A DNA stretch of 64,000 bases from Deltaproteobacteria bacterium (GTDB lineage Bacteria; Myxococcota_A; Polyangia; GCA-2747355). Within the stretch, counting starts at the first letter, position 1; the number at the start of each line of letters is the position of its first letter. The translations under genes were made by a program, and so were the position numbers. Below, one piece after another: positions 7,297-17,197 of the stretch. Below the pieces are notes generated by a model. It worked only from the letters and a program-made list of their open reading frames with translations, was not told the origin of the DNA and did not search any database. The DNA lies in the NCBI GenBank assembly GCA_020633415.1, contig JACKDQ010000002.1:783174-847173 (forward strand). Reading direction: 5' to 3'.

Positions 7297-8856
7297 ATGA
7301 TTTGGTTTCGAGACGGCATTGCCTGGGCAGCAAGCATCGCTGAGCTTGCCAGCCAACGGGAAAACATCGGTCACGGCGTGCTGATGGTTCAGCTGCAGGC
7401 CGGCGTCGAGCCTCCCGCACAAAACAGCCACTTGCGGGTCGAGCTGATCGCCGAGCAGCATCGAATCGGCCCTTTCGATGCGCTGGTGCTGCGCTGCGAG
7501 AACGCCCATCTCTACCTTGAGTTGCCCAGCCCGATCCGCCCGAAGATCGCGGAACTGGTCGCGCCACGCCTGCGCAGCGCGACATCTGAGCTGGCAGCAA
7601 TTGCTGCCACGCCCAAAGAGGCCCGCGAGCGCCGCTTGACCACCGGTGCCCATCGCGCCCTAGCGATCGGATCGCTAACCGGTCAGCTCGCCGGCACCCT
7701 CGGTCTCGGCCTGCTCGGCGAGCTATTTGACGAGACCCCCGTCGCCAAGCCACCGGTGCGCTGCTCATTGCTTCAGTTGTTCGCCTTCCTCGCCCAGCAG
7801 CGCGCGACCGGATCGCTGGCGATCCGCTCAGCGAACTACACCAAGCGCATCGGTCTGCGTAGTGGCACGCCAGTTAGCGTTTTGGTCACACCGATCAAAG
7901 AAGACGAGCAGCTCGGTCAGCTGCTGCTCAAGGCGAGATTGATCTCGCCGCAAAAACTCGGCGAGGTTACCCGTCGTGCCGCGAAGACCAGGGTCTCGAT
8001 CGGCGCAGCCTTGGTCGAGAGCGGCGTGATCGAGGAGGACCAACTGGGCAAGGCGCTGACCCATCAGGCCTTCCGTCGGCTTGAAGATCTCTTTTACTGG
8101 ACCGACGCAACCTACGACTTCACGCCAGCCGAGCAGGTCACCGAGGGCGCTCAACAGCCGATCCCTCTGCCACGCCTGCGCCAAGAACTAGCGTCGTCGC
8201 TACTGCGGCGCAGTCGACTCGCCGACCTTCAGGTGGTGCTCGAATCTCACAACGAGCAATACGTCGCGCTGCGCCCTGGCTCGGGCGAAGATCTCAAGCG
8301 GTTGATCCTTCAGCGCCGAACACTAGATGTTTGCCAAAAGATCTTCGACGGCGAACGAACGCTTCGCCAAGCGCTAACCGCCTCAATCCTCGGCAGACCC
8401 AAGACGGTGCAACTGGTGCTCTACCTCGAGGCGGCTGGCGTTCTGGAGTTTCACAGCGATGCGCTAACCGAGCCGACACGAGAAACGATCAGTGAACGCT
8501 TGCGCAACATCACTGCGCTTAACGCCTTCCAGCGCCTGGGCCTCCCCTACACCGTTCATGCGAGTGAGATTGAGGCTGCGCACCGTCGCCGGCAGGCCCC
8601 CTACAAGCCCGGGGGGAAGATCCACGAGATCGACACCGTCGCAGCAACGCGGATTCTTGCACTGTTCGATGAAGCCCGCGATCGGTTGATCGTACAGAAC
8701 AACCGCGTCCGTTATCGCAACCATTTGCTGGGTTCGGAGAAGCTCGCCCTGCTCGCCACGTTGGTCGAGCAGCGCCGCGAGTACGCCCTACTCACTGAAA
8801 AAAGAAAACTCGCCGAGCAACTCGACCAAATTGCCAGCGAGCTTCGCGCCTCTTGA
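7297..8856 (+). CDS. DUF4388/J-like domain protein of the deltaproteobacterial type
   Basis: 519 aa, cytoplasmic. After ~130 residues without recognisable domain comes a DUF4388-like region (about 150-270: CSLLQLFAFLAQQRATGSLAI and LISPQKLGEVTRRAA), then a helical part, and a J-like region about 405-440 (NAFQRLGLPYTVHASEIEAA) which lacks a canonical HPD tripeptide. The last 60 residues are helical (LLEKRKLAEQ-type). This arrangement is typical of regulatory or gliding/signalling accessory proteins in myxobacteria-like genomes; the function is not known. A TACAAT -10-like hexamer at 7277 precedes a very short leader. Confidence 0.6.
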   Translation: MIWFRDGIAWAASIAELASQRENIGHGVLMVQLQAGVEPPAQNSHLRVELIAEQHRIGPFDALVLRCENAHLYLELPSPIRPKIAELVAPRLRSATSELAAIAATPKEARERRLTTGAHRALAIGSLTGQLAGTLGLGLLGELFDETPVAKPPVRCSLLQLFAFLAQQRATGSLAIRSANYTKRIGLRSGTPVSVLVTPIKEDEQLGQLLLKARLISPQKLGEVTRRAAKTRVSIGAALVESGVIEEDQLGKALTHQAFRRLEDLFYWTDATYDFTPAEQVTEGAQQPIPLPRLRQELASSLLRRSRLADLQVVLESHNEQYVALRPGSGEDLKRLILQRRTLDVCQKIFDGERTLRQALTASILGRPKTVQLVLYLEAAGVLEFHSDALTEPTRETISERLRNITALNAFQRLGLPYTVHASEIEAAHRRRQAPYKPGGKIHEIDTVAATRILALFDEARDRLIVQNNRVRYRNHLLGSEKLALLATLVEQRREYALLTEKRKLAEQLDQIASELRAS

Positions 8857-8880
8857 CGGGGGATGATCCGGATTTAAGTT
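8853..8880 (+). promoter_or_regulatory. Candidate promoter of the 8908-clpB-dnaJ run
   Basis: TTGACG at 8853-8858 and TAAGTT at 8875-8880, spacing 16. The -35 overlaps the stop codon of the preceding gene. No CIRCE-type inverted repeat is visible, so heat-shock control by HrcA is not suggested; an alternative sigma factor cannot be judged by eye. Confidence 0.35.
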
Positions 8881-8907
8881 GGGATGTGTTTGTGAGGGGA
8901 GCAGCGC

Positions 8908-9354
8908 ATGAGCGGACCGAAACGCTACCGTCTGGTTCTAGCCGAAGAAGCTGAAACATTACCGGCTGTTTATCGGCGACCGCGGCGATTGCGACCGGTC
9001 TATATCCAGCGTCCGGCAGACCCGCTGGAAACACTGATCGAGGCGTTCATCGCGCTAAACCGCCGTGGCGAGGGGGACCGTGCCTGGGCACCTTCGCTGG
9101 CGGACAACGCGATCTCGTTCTTGCTCGATGGTGTCGCCGACGCGATCACCCTCGAACGCAGCGACGGCGGCCAGATCTTTCGCAACCGCGCAGCCCAACA
9201 GCGCCCGCAAAAGACCCGGCGGCCGGTGCCACTGGAAGAGCTTGAAGAGAACGGCGTCCGCATCGAACGCCGCTGTATGGTGTTCGAGCTCGACGGGGCG
9301 CGCTACATGTTGGAAATCGTGCGCGAGCTGCCGGCTGGCGGACCCCAGAAGTAA
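8908..9354 (+). CDS. Hypothetical protein at the head of the clpB operon
   Basis: 148 aa, no recognised family, no membrane segment. AGGGGAG at ~8894 is a good ribosome site for ATG 8908. The sequence has a basic Arg/Pro-rich N-terminus (VYRRPRRLRPVYIQRP), an acidic/helical middle (DPLETLIEAFIALNRRG) and a beta-type C-terminus (RCMVFELDGARYMLEIVREL). It ends 14 nt before clpB, so translation and expression are likely linked to the chaperone pair. A role as adaptor is only a guess from position. Confidence 0.6.
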   Translation: MSGPKRYRLVLAEEAETLPAVYRRPRRLRPVYIQRPADPLETLIEAFIALNRRGEGDRAWAPSLADNAISFLLDGVADAITLERSDGGQIFRNRAAQQRPQKTRRPVPLEELEENGVRIERRCMVFELDGARYMLEIVRELPAGGPQK

Positions 9355-9368
9355 GAGGAGTAGCTCCG

Positions 9369-11963
9369 ATGAGACTCGATCGCCTGACCGTTCGTTCGCG
9401 GGACGCACTCGCTACTGCCGAGTCGGTTGCGCGACGCAGAAACCATCAAGAAGTCCATAGCACCCATCTCTTGGCAGCGCTGCTTGAGCAGAGTGACGGC
9501 ATGACCGTGCCGATCCTCGAGAAGGCTGGGGCGGCGCTCTCTCGAATACGCGAGCAGCTCGATCGCAAGCTCAATGGGTATCCCAACGTCAGCGGTGCCG
9601 ACACCTACATCGGCCGAGACCTCAAGGTATGTCTTGACGGCGCGTTCTCGGCGGCCGACCAGCTCAAGGACGACTATGTTTCGACCGAGCATTTCCTGCT
9701 GGCGATGCTTGATGAGAAAACCAAGCCCGATGCCGGCCAGCTGCTGCGCGACGCAGGGGTCGACGAGGAAACGCTGCGGCGCGCGCTAGCCGAAATCCGC
9801 GGCAACCAGCGGGTCACTGACCCAGACCCGGAAGGCAAATATCAAGCGTTAGAGCGCTACACCACCGATCTAACCGAGCTCGCCCGCCAAGGGAAACTCG
9901 ATCCAGTGATCGGTCGCGACGATGAGATTCGTCGCGCGATGCAGGTGCTGTCGCGCCGTACAAAGAACAACCCGGTTCTGATCGGCGAGCCCGGCGTCGG
10001 CAAGACGGCGATCGTCGAAGGGATCGCCATACGCATCACCGACAAAGACGTGCCAGACAGTCTGGTCGATAAGCGTGTGCTCTCGCTCGACCTTGGAGCG
10101 CTCGTCGCGGGTGCCAAGTACCGCGGCGAATTCGAAGATCGCCTCAAAGCTGTGCTCAAAGAGATCACTTCGGCCGACGGCAAGGTAATTCTCTTCGTCG
10201 ATGAGATGCACACGCTGGTCGGCGCGGGTGCGGGCGAAGGTGCCCAGGACGCCGCGAACATGCTGAAGCCAGCGCTGGCCCGCGGTCAGCTGCGTTGCAT
10301 CGGCGCGACAACGCTCGACGAGTACCGCAAGCACGTCGAAAAGGACAAAGCTCTCGAACGCCGCTTCCAGCCGGTTTACATCGGTGAACCGTCGATCGAT
10401 GACACGCTGGCGATCCTGCGTGGGCTCAAGCAGAAGTACGAAGTACACCACGGCATTCGCATTCAAGACGCCGCGTTGGTCGCCGCGGCGCGGCTATCGC
10501 AGCGTTACATCGCCGATCGCTTCTTGCCCGACAAGGCGATCGATCTGATCGACGAAGCGGCCAGCCGACTGAAGATGGAGATCGAAAGCGTCCCCGCTGA
10601 AATCGATGACCTGCAGCGTCAGGTCGTCCGCCTGCAGATCGAAGAGCAGGCGATGCGCTTGGAGAAGGACGCAAATTCCGAACTGCGTGCCGAAGCGCTC
10701 AAGGACGAGATCGCCGAGCTCACTCGTCGTGTGACAGCGATGCGCACCGTCTGGCAGGAGCAACGCGACTTGGTGCTACAGCTCAAAGAAGCGACGAGCA
10801 CTGAAGATGCGCTGCATACCGAAGTCGATCAAGCGCAGCGCGCCGGAGACCTGCAGCGTGCTGCAGAACTGACGTATGGTCGTATCCCCGAGCTAAAGCG
10901 TCGCCAAGAAGCGTTGACCGAGCAGCTCGATCGACTGCGAGCCAGCGAAGGCTCTTTCTTGCGCGAGGAAGTTACCGAGGAGGACATCGCCCGGGTGATC
11001 GCACGCTGGACCGGAATCCCCGTCGAGCGAATGATCGAGGGCGAGAGCGAGCGACTATTGAAGATGGAAGATCGGCTGCGCACAAGAGTTGTCGGTCAAG
11101 AAGATGCGGTTTCCGCGATCTCTCGCGCGATCCGCTTGGCGCGCACCGGCTTACAGGACCCGAACCGTCCGCTGGGATCTTTCCTGCTACTCGGACCAAC
11201 GGGCGTCGGCAAAACCGAGCTGGCACGCGCGCTCGCTGAGTTTCTCTTCGATGACGAGCGCAACATGGTCCGCCTGGACATGAGCGAATACATGGAGAAG
11301 CACACCGTTAGCCGCTTGGTCGGGGCTCCGCCGGGCTACGTCGGCTACGACGAGGGTGGGCAACTCACCGAGGCGGTGCGACGACGCCCGTACAGCGTGG
11401 TTCTCCTCGACGAAATCGAAAAGGCTCACGGCGATGTGTTCAATGTGTTGCTGCAAGTCCTCGACGACGGGCGGCTGACCGATGGCCATGGCAGAACCAC
11501 CGATTTTCGGAATACAATTCTGATCATGACGTCGAATGTGGGTAGCGACCATATTCTCGAGCTCGACCAAAAGAGCGAAATCGAAGCGCGCTGCAACGAA
11601 GCGCTACGCCGCGCGTTCCGACCCGAGTTCATAAATCGCATCGATGCGACGCTGATCTTCAACCGGCTGACGCCAGAAGACGTACGCAGCATCGTCGAAA
11701 TTCAGATCAAGCGAGTCAGAGCGTTGCTCGATGCGCGTCAAATCGCACTCTCGCTCTCCGACGGCGCACAGCAATATCTGGCCGAGATCGGTTTCGATCG
11801 TGCCTTCGGCGCTCGTCCACTCAAGCGAGCAATTCGCCAAAAACTGCTTGAGCCACTGTCGGAGAAGATACTCGCGGGTGAGATCAAGGACGGCGACGCC
11901 GTGCGGGTTGACAAGGAAGACGACGCACTAACGTTGCGCGCCATCACACCGGTGGCAGCCTAG
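9369..11963 (+). CDS. clpB: ATP-dependent disaggregase ClpB
   Basis: 864 aa, full ClpB length. Clp N-terminal repeats (~1-145), first AAA+ module with Walker A GEPGVGKT at ~206 and Walker B VILFVDEMHTL, the long coiled-coil M-domain (~410-525, rich in Gln/Glu/Arg) that separates ClpB from ClpA, second AAA+ module with GPTGVGKT at ~609 and LLDEIEKAH, and a C-terminal domain ending in FGARPLKRAIR. No ClpP-binding IGF/L loop is seen. It solubilises aggregated proteins with DnaK/DnaJ. Followed 6 nt later by a J-protein gene, consistent with cooperation. dnaK and grpE are not in the window. Confidence 0.97.
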   Translation: MRLDRLTVRSRDALATAESVARRRNHQEVHSTHLLAALLEQSDGMTVPILEKAGAALSRIREQLDRKLNGYPNVSGADTYIGRDLKVCLDGAFSAADQLKDDYVSTEHFLLAMLDEKTKPDAGQLLRDAGVDEETLRRALAEIRGNQRVTDPDPEGKYQALERYTTDLTELARQGKLDPVIGRDDEIRRAMQVLSRRTKNNPVLIGEPGVGKTAIVEGIAIRITDKDVPDSLVDKRVLSLDLGALVAGAKYRGEFEDRLKAVLKEITSADGKVILFVDEMHTLVGAGAGEGAQDAANMLKPALARGQLRCIGATTLDEYRKHVEKDKALERRFQPVYIGEPSIDDTLAILRGLKQKYEVHHGIRIQDAALVAAARLSQRYIADRFLPDKAIDLIDEAASRLKMEIESVPAEIDDLQRQVVRLQIEEQAMRLEKDANSELRAEALKDEIAELTRRVTAMRTVWQEQRDLVLQLKEATSTEDALHTEVDQAQRAGDLQRAAELTYGRIPELKRRQEALTEQLDRLRASEGSFLREEVTEEDIARVIARWTGIPVERMIEGESERLLKMEDRLRTRVVGQEDAVSAISRAIRLARTGLQDPNRPLGSFLLLGPTGVGKTELARALAEFLFDDERNMVRLDMSEYMEKHTVSRLVGAPPGYVGYDEGGQLTEAVRRRPYSVVLLDEIEKAHGDVFNVLLQVLDDGRLTDGHGRTTDFRNTILIMTSNVGSDHILELDQKSEIEARCNEALRRAFRPEFINRIDATLIFNRLTPEDVRSIVEIQIKRVRALLDARQIALSLSDGAQQYLAEIGFDRAFGARPLKRAIRQKLLEPLSEKILAGEIKDGDAVRVDKEDDALTLRAITPVAA

Positions 11964-11969
11964 AGCAAA

Positions 11970-12878
11970 ATGAGTCGGGTTGACTATTACCAGCGCCTCG
12001 GTGTTGACCGAGACGCATCCGATGAAGAGATCAGCAAGGCCTACAAGCGGCTCGCGCGCAAGTACCACCCAGACCTCAATAAGGCCGCGGATGCCGAGCA
12101 GCGCTTCAAGGAGCTTAACGAGGCCTACGACGTGTTACGCGACCCAGAGCAACGCCGTCGCTACGACATCATGGGAAGCGGATACCGCAGACCGACTTCA
12201 GAAGCGCCGCCCAGCTGGGATGGTAGCAATGGCGGTGGTGCGAGCGACGCGTTCTCCGATCTGTTTTCCAACTTCTTTCGTGGTGGAGAGCGTCGACGGC
12301 GGCGCACCGCGTCCTTTGAAGACTTGTTTGGCGAGGAGGCGCGGCAGCGCGCTGGGGCAAATATCGAGAGCACGATTACCATCAACCTCGACGAGATCTA
12401 TCTACCGCGCAAGTTGTCGGTAAAGATCGACGGCCCCGCCGGACGGCGCCGATACGAGGTACGAATCCCCCCCGGCACGCGCGACGGTGACCGCATCCGC
12501 CTGGCGGGCCAAGGCATGCCGGGCCCCAACGGCCAGCGCGGCGATCTGCACCTCACCGTTCGCGTCGCACCGCACGAGCGATTCTCCGTGCTCAACGACG
12601 ACGACCTGCTGGTCGAGGTCAAGGTCTCGGCCTGGGACGCAGCTCTCGGCGCTCGCCTGCGTGTACCAACGCTCGACGGATCGGTCGCATTAACGCTGCC
12701 GCCCGGGCAATCATCTGGGCAGCGGCTACGGCTGCGTGGCAAAGGACTGCCCAAGCGCGACGGTGAAAAAGGCGACCTCTACGCTGAGATACGGATCACG
12801 GTGCCGAAAACGCTCACCGACGAGCAGCGCGAGCTCTTCGAGAAGCTGCGAGGCATCGAACACCAAAAGACCTCCTAG
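11970..12878 (+). CDS. DnaJ-type co-chaperone without zinc finger (CbpA/type II-like)
   Basis: 302 aa. J-domain at 4-70 with HPD at 33-35 (KYHPDLN) and a Gly/Ser/Phe linker region (~75-110, GSNGGGASDAFSDLFSNFF). There is no CxxCxGxG repeat, so it is a type II J-protein like CbpA rather than canonical DnaJ. The C-terminal substrate-binding beta domains follow (ITINLDEIYLPRKLSVKIDG, RIPPGTRDGDRIRLAGQGMP, LRLRGKGLP). It should stimulate DnaK ATPase and hand substrates to ClpB, which lies directly upstream in the same operon. Confidence 0.92.
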   Translation: MSRVDYYQRLGVDRDASDEEISKAYKRLARKYHPDLNKAADAEQRFKELNEAYDVLRDPEQRRRYDIMGSGYRRPTSEAPPSWDGSNGGGASDAFSDLFSNFFRGGERRRRRTASFEDLFGEEARQRAGANIESTITINLDEIYLPRKLSVKIDGPAGRRRYEVRIPPGTRDGDRIRLAGQGMPGPNGQRGDLHLTVRVAPHERFSVLNDDDLLVEVKVSAWDAALGARLRVPTLDGSVALTLPPGQSSGQRLRLRGKGLPKRDGEKGDLYAEIRITVPKTLTDEQRELFEKLRGIEHQKTS

Positions 12879-13005
12879 CCCCATGCCTGGCGCCCGATCG
12901 AGCGATCGCGGGTCAACCGATTGCGGTCGATGACGCGTCGCCGTCAGACCGAGTTCCGCCATTTCCGTTGTACATTTCGCGGCTTTGGTCGATCATCGAG
13001 GGCCA

Positions 13006-14430
13006 ATGAGCTCGTTTCCTGCCTCGCTATTGCTGGTGCTAGCGCTTGCTGCCGGCTGCAAAACCGGCTCAACCTCGCATCCGCCGTTTCCTCGCCCCTG
13101 TCCAAAGGAAGCGCCGGGACCGGCACAGCTGCCAGACGTACGCGATGAGCAGCTTCACGCAGCGTATTGGATCGCTCTGACCCCGCATGCTCAGGCGCTG
13201 CTTCTCGATGGGCAGGGTCTGGCCGAACACAACAAGCGTCTGCAAGCGCTGAAGAATGATGATGGATGGCCGGTTGGTCGCGACGCCACGGCTACCCCCA
13301 ACGGCGTCGCGCTCGACCAACGAATTCACGGCGACCTCGTCAAACTGCGCGAAGCGATCAAGCTCGGCAAGCGCCTAGCGCCCGACGGCAGCAAACCGCG
13401 CGACTTGCTCAGGCAAGTCGAAAACGCGGTGGCAACGATCGCTCCCGTCGACGAGTGGCGAGTTGCCTTGCGTGGCAGCTCGCTACGCTGCTACCCGAGC
13501 AACGCACCGCTCTACGATGAACCCTGGGCCGATGCTTTCGATATGCTGCAGTGCTCGTACCTGCGCTTCGGCGAAGTAGTGCGCGTGCTCCGCAAGAGCA
13601 GCAGCTTCTGGTACGTGCGCACGAGCTATAGCGGCGGCTGGGTCGACCCACACGCCCTCGGCCCACCACTGCCGGCCGAACAGCTGTCGGCGTACACAGA
13701 AGCGACGCGCTTTTTTGTGATCACACGCGCCGATGCGGCCGTGATTAGCAAGCCCGACGGTCCGCTGATCGGCATCGCAAAACTGGGGCTGACGTTGCCG
13801 CTCGCCGATCAGCCCGCAGCGAACGGCCTAACGCGCGTCGTGATCCCGACAACCGACGGTCTGGGATCGGCGTGGGTGGCGAGTAGCGCCGGAACAGACA
13901 AATTCTTGCCCCTGACGCGCGCTAGCGTCTGGAAGACGGCGTTCCGCCTGCTACACCAGCCCTACAGCTGGGGGGGGATCGGCGGCGGACGCGACTGTTC
14001 GCGGATGCTGATGGACGTCTTCGACGCTCACGGGCTGCATCTGCCGCGCAATTCCTGGCAGCAGTCACAAGCTGGCGTCTCGTCCGTCGACGTCGAAAAC
14101 CAGACCGATCGGTTGAAGGGCCAAGCGATCAGCGCCGCGGCGGAACGCGGAATTTTGCTGCTCTATTTCCCGGGGCACATCATGTTGTATCTTGGGCAAG
14201 ATCGAGGGAAACATTACGCGCTTCATCAGTTTTCAGGATACCTAGTTCCGTGCAAAGATGGCGGCGAAACGATGGTGCGAGCCAACCGCGTCACGGTTAC
14301 GACGCTTGAACTCGGTCGAGGCAGCTCACGCCGAAGCTTTATCGAACGCCTCACGCGCATCGTGATCATTGGCGCGAACACCAGCAAGACATCACCAACG
14401 AGCACTGCCACCAATACCCAATCGTACTGA
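13006..14430 (+). CDS. NlpC/P60 family lipoprotein with SH3-like region (peptidoglycan hydrolase)
   Basis: 474 aa. Signal peptide with lipobox LALAAGC (C18), so probably lipid-anchored. A middle part (~150-280) reads like SH3b modules of the DUF-type NlpC/P60 stabilising domain (YVRTSYSGGWVDPHAL). The catalytic NlpC/P60 domain is C-terminal: C331 in GGGRDCSRM, H391 in FPGHIMLYLG and H407 in YALHQFSG. Such enzymes cleave gamma-D-Glu-mDAP bonds. ATG 13006 is preceded by GAGGG; an upstream in-frame GTG/ATG region lacks signal-peptide character. Five nt separate it from plsB. Confidence 0.85.
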   Translation: MSSFPASLLLVLALAAGCKTGSTSHPPFPRPCPKEAPGPAQLPDVRDEQLHAAYWIALTPHAQALLLDGQGLAEHNKRLQALKNDDGWPVGRDATATPNGVALDQRIHGDLVKLREAIKLGKRLAPDGSKPRDLLRQVENAVATIAPVDEWRVALRGSSLRCYPSNAPLYDEPWADAFDMLQCSYLRFGEVVRVLRKSSSFWYVRTSYSGGWVDPHALGPPLPAEQLSAYTEATRFFVITRADAAVISKPDGPLIGIAKLGLTLPLADQPAANGLTRVVIPTTDGLGSAWVASSAGTDKFLPLTRASVWKTAFRLLHQPYSWGGIGGGRDCSRMLMDVFDAHGLHLPRNSWQQSQAGVSSVDVENQTDRLKGQAISAAAERGILLLYFPGHIMLYLGQDRGKHYALHQFSGYLVPCKDGGETMVRANRVTVTTLELGRGSSRRSFIERLTRIVIIGANTSKTSPTSTATNTQSY

Positions 14431-14435
14431 GCAGC

Positions 14436-17183
14436 ATGGCAGCCGAAAAAAAGCAAAACGCGCGCAGCGAACGGCCGGAGGAACTCGACAGCAAAGGACC
14501 CGCCGGCGACCTTGCAACCGCGAGCAACGAACCGTCAGCTGCGAGCTCCGACGAAGAAACCAACCTGTCGCGGCGCGAAGAGATCACTGTCCCGCCGCCC
14601 GAGCGAACACCCCTTGCGTCGCTACATCATTGGGGCCTGCTCGGTCGCATCTTCGCGCGACTGTTCTTCTCGCGGATCTTCTTCCCCGTTGAGTGTGCCG
14701 AAGCGATCCGCAAGGCCGCCGAACAAGGCACCGTCGTCTACGTGCTGCGCCTGCGCGCCACATTAGAGCTGGTCTACTTCAACTATGCGTTCACAGCCCA
14801 CGGCCTGCCGCTCGCACGATTCGCCAACGGTGTGCGCGCATTCTTCTGGATGCCGTTCAAGCTGCTCTGGCGTCAACTGTTTCGCAGCGAGCAACGCGAC
14901 CCGGTTGAAACCCTCCGTCGGCTAACACTCGCCCATCGCAGCTCAGCGCTGTTTTTGCGCCATGCCGATCTGAGCCCGCCCGCTGATTTCAAGGGTCCGT
15001 ATTTCGACACGCTCGTCGAACTGCAGAAGCAGGCCGACAAGCCGATCATTTTCGTCCCGATCACTGTGCTCTGGGGACGGGGCCGTCATGTGGTTCGGCC
15101 CGCCGAAGCACGCCGCAGTGTGCTCGACCGATTGATCGGCAACCAAGACGAGCCACGCACGCTTCGGCGATTTCTTCAGCTGGTGCGCGATGCCAAACGC
15201 TCGTTGGCGGTCGTATGCGAACCGCTCAATTTGGCCGACTTCATCGCTGCCCGCGAGGGCGACAGTACCGCGCAAATCGCCACGGCAGTTCACACCGAGC
15301 TGACCAACCGAATTCGCGACGAACGCCGTGTGCGTATCGGTCCGCGGCGCGCGCACTTCGTCGAGATCCGACGGCGGATACTCGACCGCCCGCAAATCAA
15401 AGCGGTGATCGCCGAGCGCGCGGAGGCCGCCGGCCAATCGCTACAGCGCGTGCGCAAGAAGGCCCGTCGAATCCTCAAGAAAATGCAGGCCCAGCTGTCG
15501 GCTCGTGGCATCGCGCGAATGTCGGGCCTGACCCGCCGCTTTCTCTGGCGACGCTCCTTCGAGGGCTTCGAAGTCGACGAGGCAGGGATCGCCCGCGTGC
15601 AAGAAGCAAACAAGGATGGGCCGTTGCTGTTTTTGCCCACCCATCGCAGCCACGTCGACTACCTGGTGTTGTCCGATCTGATCTCAGCTCGCGACTTGGT
15701 GCCGCCCCACATCGCCGCCGGTGCAAACCTCTCGTTTTGGCCGCTAGGTTGGCTGTTTCGTACCGCAGGCGCGTTCTTTATCCGCCGAAAGAACGCCGGC
15801 GACCAACTCTATGCGGCGCTGTTACGGGGCTACATCGGTGAGCTTTTGCGCGAGGGGCACAACCTCGAGATCTTCATCGAGGGTGGGCGAACCCGCACAG
15901 GCGCCGTGCTCCACCCGCGCTTGGGACTGCTTTCGATCGTCGCTGACCTCGCCGCCTCCGGGGAGATTCCGCCAGTTCAAGTGATCCCCTGCTCGATCGG
16001 CTACGAGCGTGTGATGGAGATCAAATCGCTGACAAAGGAACTCTCTGGTGGTCGCAAACGTCCCGAGAGCGCAGGAGGGCTGCTCAAGGCCGCACGGATG
16101 CTGCGCAAAACGCGGGCCTACGGCTATATTAACGTGCAATTTGGTCCGCCGATCGACCTGCGGCGGTTCCTGGCGCAGCGCGGCTACTACGGCGAAAAGA
16201 CGGCACCCGAGAAACGGCACAACGCGATCCGCTCGGTTGGCTACCACGCCCTGTCAGCAGCGAGCGCGATCACCGCGATCACCCCAACGTCGCTCGTCGC
16301 CTCGGCGCTGTTGGCCCCGGGCACACGCGGCGTCAAACAGCACACGCTGCAATCGGCGCTTACCGTAATTCACAGTGTCGCGTTGACCGCACCAGAGGTA
16401 CGCATCGCTGGTGGCGTCGATCCCAATCAAACACCGTACCCCACGCAAGCGATCGAACGCGCGCTTGAGATGCTAGCCCGCGATCAAGTTGTACGCACAT
16501 TGGGTTCGGGGCACGACCGCGTCTACGTCAGCGAAGACAGTGAACGTATCCGCGGTGCCTATTACAAGAATCAAATCCTTCAGCACTTGGTCGGCCCAGC
16601 GCTAATGTCGCTGGTCTTGCGTGCACTACGCGTTCGCAACGAGCCGCCGTTCAGCTGGGAGACCGTCCGAGACGCCTGCCAATTTGTCGCTAGCCTGGTC
16701 CGCCAACACTTTGTGCTTCATGCTGGAGAGCGTCTCGACGACCTGATCATCGATGCGCGAAAGCGACTCGAGCAAGCCAAAGTGATCGAGCTGGTCAGCG
16801 GTGGCGCGATCGCCCTCGCGCCCGGGGCTGAGCAACAGATCGCCTTTCTTTCGGGATTAGTCGAGAGTCAGATCGAGTCACACGGGGCGACGGCGCAGGC
16901 GCTGCTCGCTCTTCGCGCCGGGCCGATGACGCGCGAGACCGCGCAACGCGAAGTATTAGCGACCCTGCAGCGCCGGCACCTTGTCGGCGAACTGCGCCGG
17001 CACGAATCCTGCCAGATGCCACTGATCGCGATCGCCACCGATTGGCTCGTCAACGAAGGCATCATCGTTCAACGCCATACCGCCTCCGGCGCGCTAGAGC
17101 TCGAGCTCGCCCGCCAACATGCCGATGGCCATGCGCTGGAAGTGTTGATCGAGCGCAGCGAAGCGCTGCTACCAAACGTCTAA
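14436..17183 (+). CDS. plsB: Glycerol-3-phosphate 1-O-acyltransferase (PlsB-like)
   Basis: 915 aa, long form of the PlsB family. Acyltransferase motifs in order: H403RSHVD (motif I, HX4D), FFIRRKN (motif II), EGGRTR (motif III) and a later PxxxxY-type segment VIPCSIGYERV (motif IV). It transfers acyl groups from acyl-ACP/CoA to sn-glycerol-3-phosphate at the inner membrane, the first step of phospholipid synthesis. The first ~60 residues are polar and acidic, absent from the enterobacterial enzyme. Length and the large C-terminal region past motif IV (~380 residues) fit PlsB rather than PlsC. Five nt after the NlpC/P60 gene. Confidence 0.88.
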   Translation: MAAEKKQNARSERPEELDSKGPAGDLATASNEPSAASSDEETNLSRREEITVPPPERTPLASLHHWGLLGRIFARLFFSRIFFPVECAEAIRKAAEQGTVVYVLRLRATLELVYFNYAFTAHGLPLARFANGVRAFFWMPFKLLWRQLFRSEQRDPVETLRRLTLAHRSSALFLRHADLSPPADFKGPYFDTLVELQKQADKPIIFVPITVLWGRGRHVVRPAEARRSVLDRLIGNQDEPRTLRRFLQLVRDAKRSLAVVCEPLNLADFIAAREGDSTAQIATAVHTELTNRIRDERRVRIGPRRAHFVEIRRRILDRPQIKAVIAERAEAAGQSLQRVRKKARRILKKMQAQLSARGIARMSGLTRRFLWRRSFEGFEVDEAGIARVQEANKDGPLLFLPTHRSHVDYLVLSDLISARDLVPPHIAAGANLSFWPLGWLFRTAGAFFIRRKNAGDQLYAALLRGYIGELLREGHNLEIFIEGGRTRTGAVLHPRLGLLSIVADLAASGEIPPVQVIPCSIGYERVMEIKSLTKELSGGRKRPESAGGLLKAARMLRKTRAYGYINVQFGPPIDLRRFLAQRGYYGEKTAPEKRHNAIRSVGYHALSAASAITAITPTSLVASALLAPGTRGVKQHTLQSALTVIHSVALTAPEVRIAGGVDPNQTPYPTQAIERALEMLARDQVVRTLGSGHDRVYVSEDSERIRGAYYKNQILQHLVGPALMSLVLRALRVRNEPPFSWETVRDACQFVASLVRQHFVLHAGERLDDLIIDARKRLEQAKVIELVSGGAIALAPGAEQQIAFLSGLVESQIESHGATAQALLALRAGPMTRETAQREVLATLQRRHLVGELRRHESCQMPLIAIATDWLVNEGIIVQRHTASGALELELARQHADGHALEVLIERSEALLPNV

Positions 17184-17197
17184 CAGACTAGCCGCGC

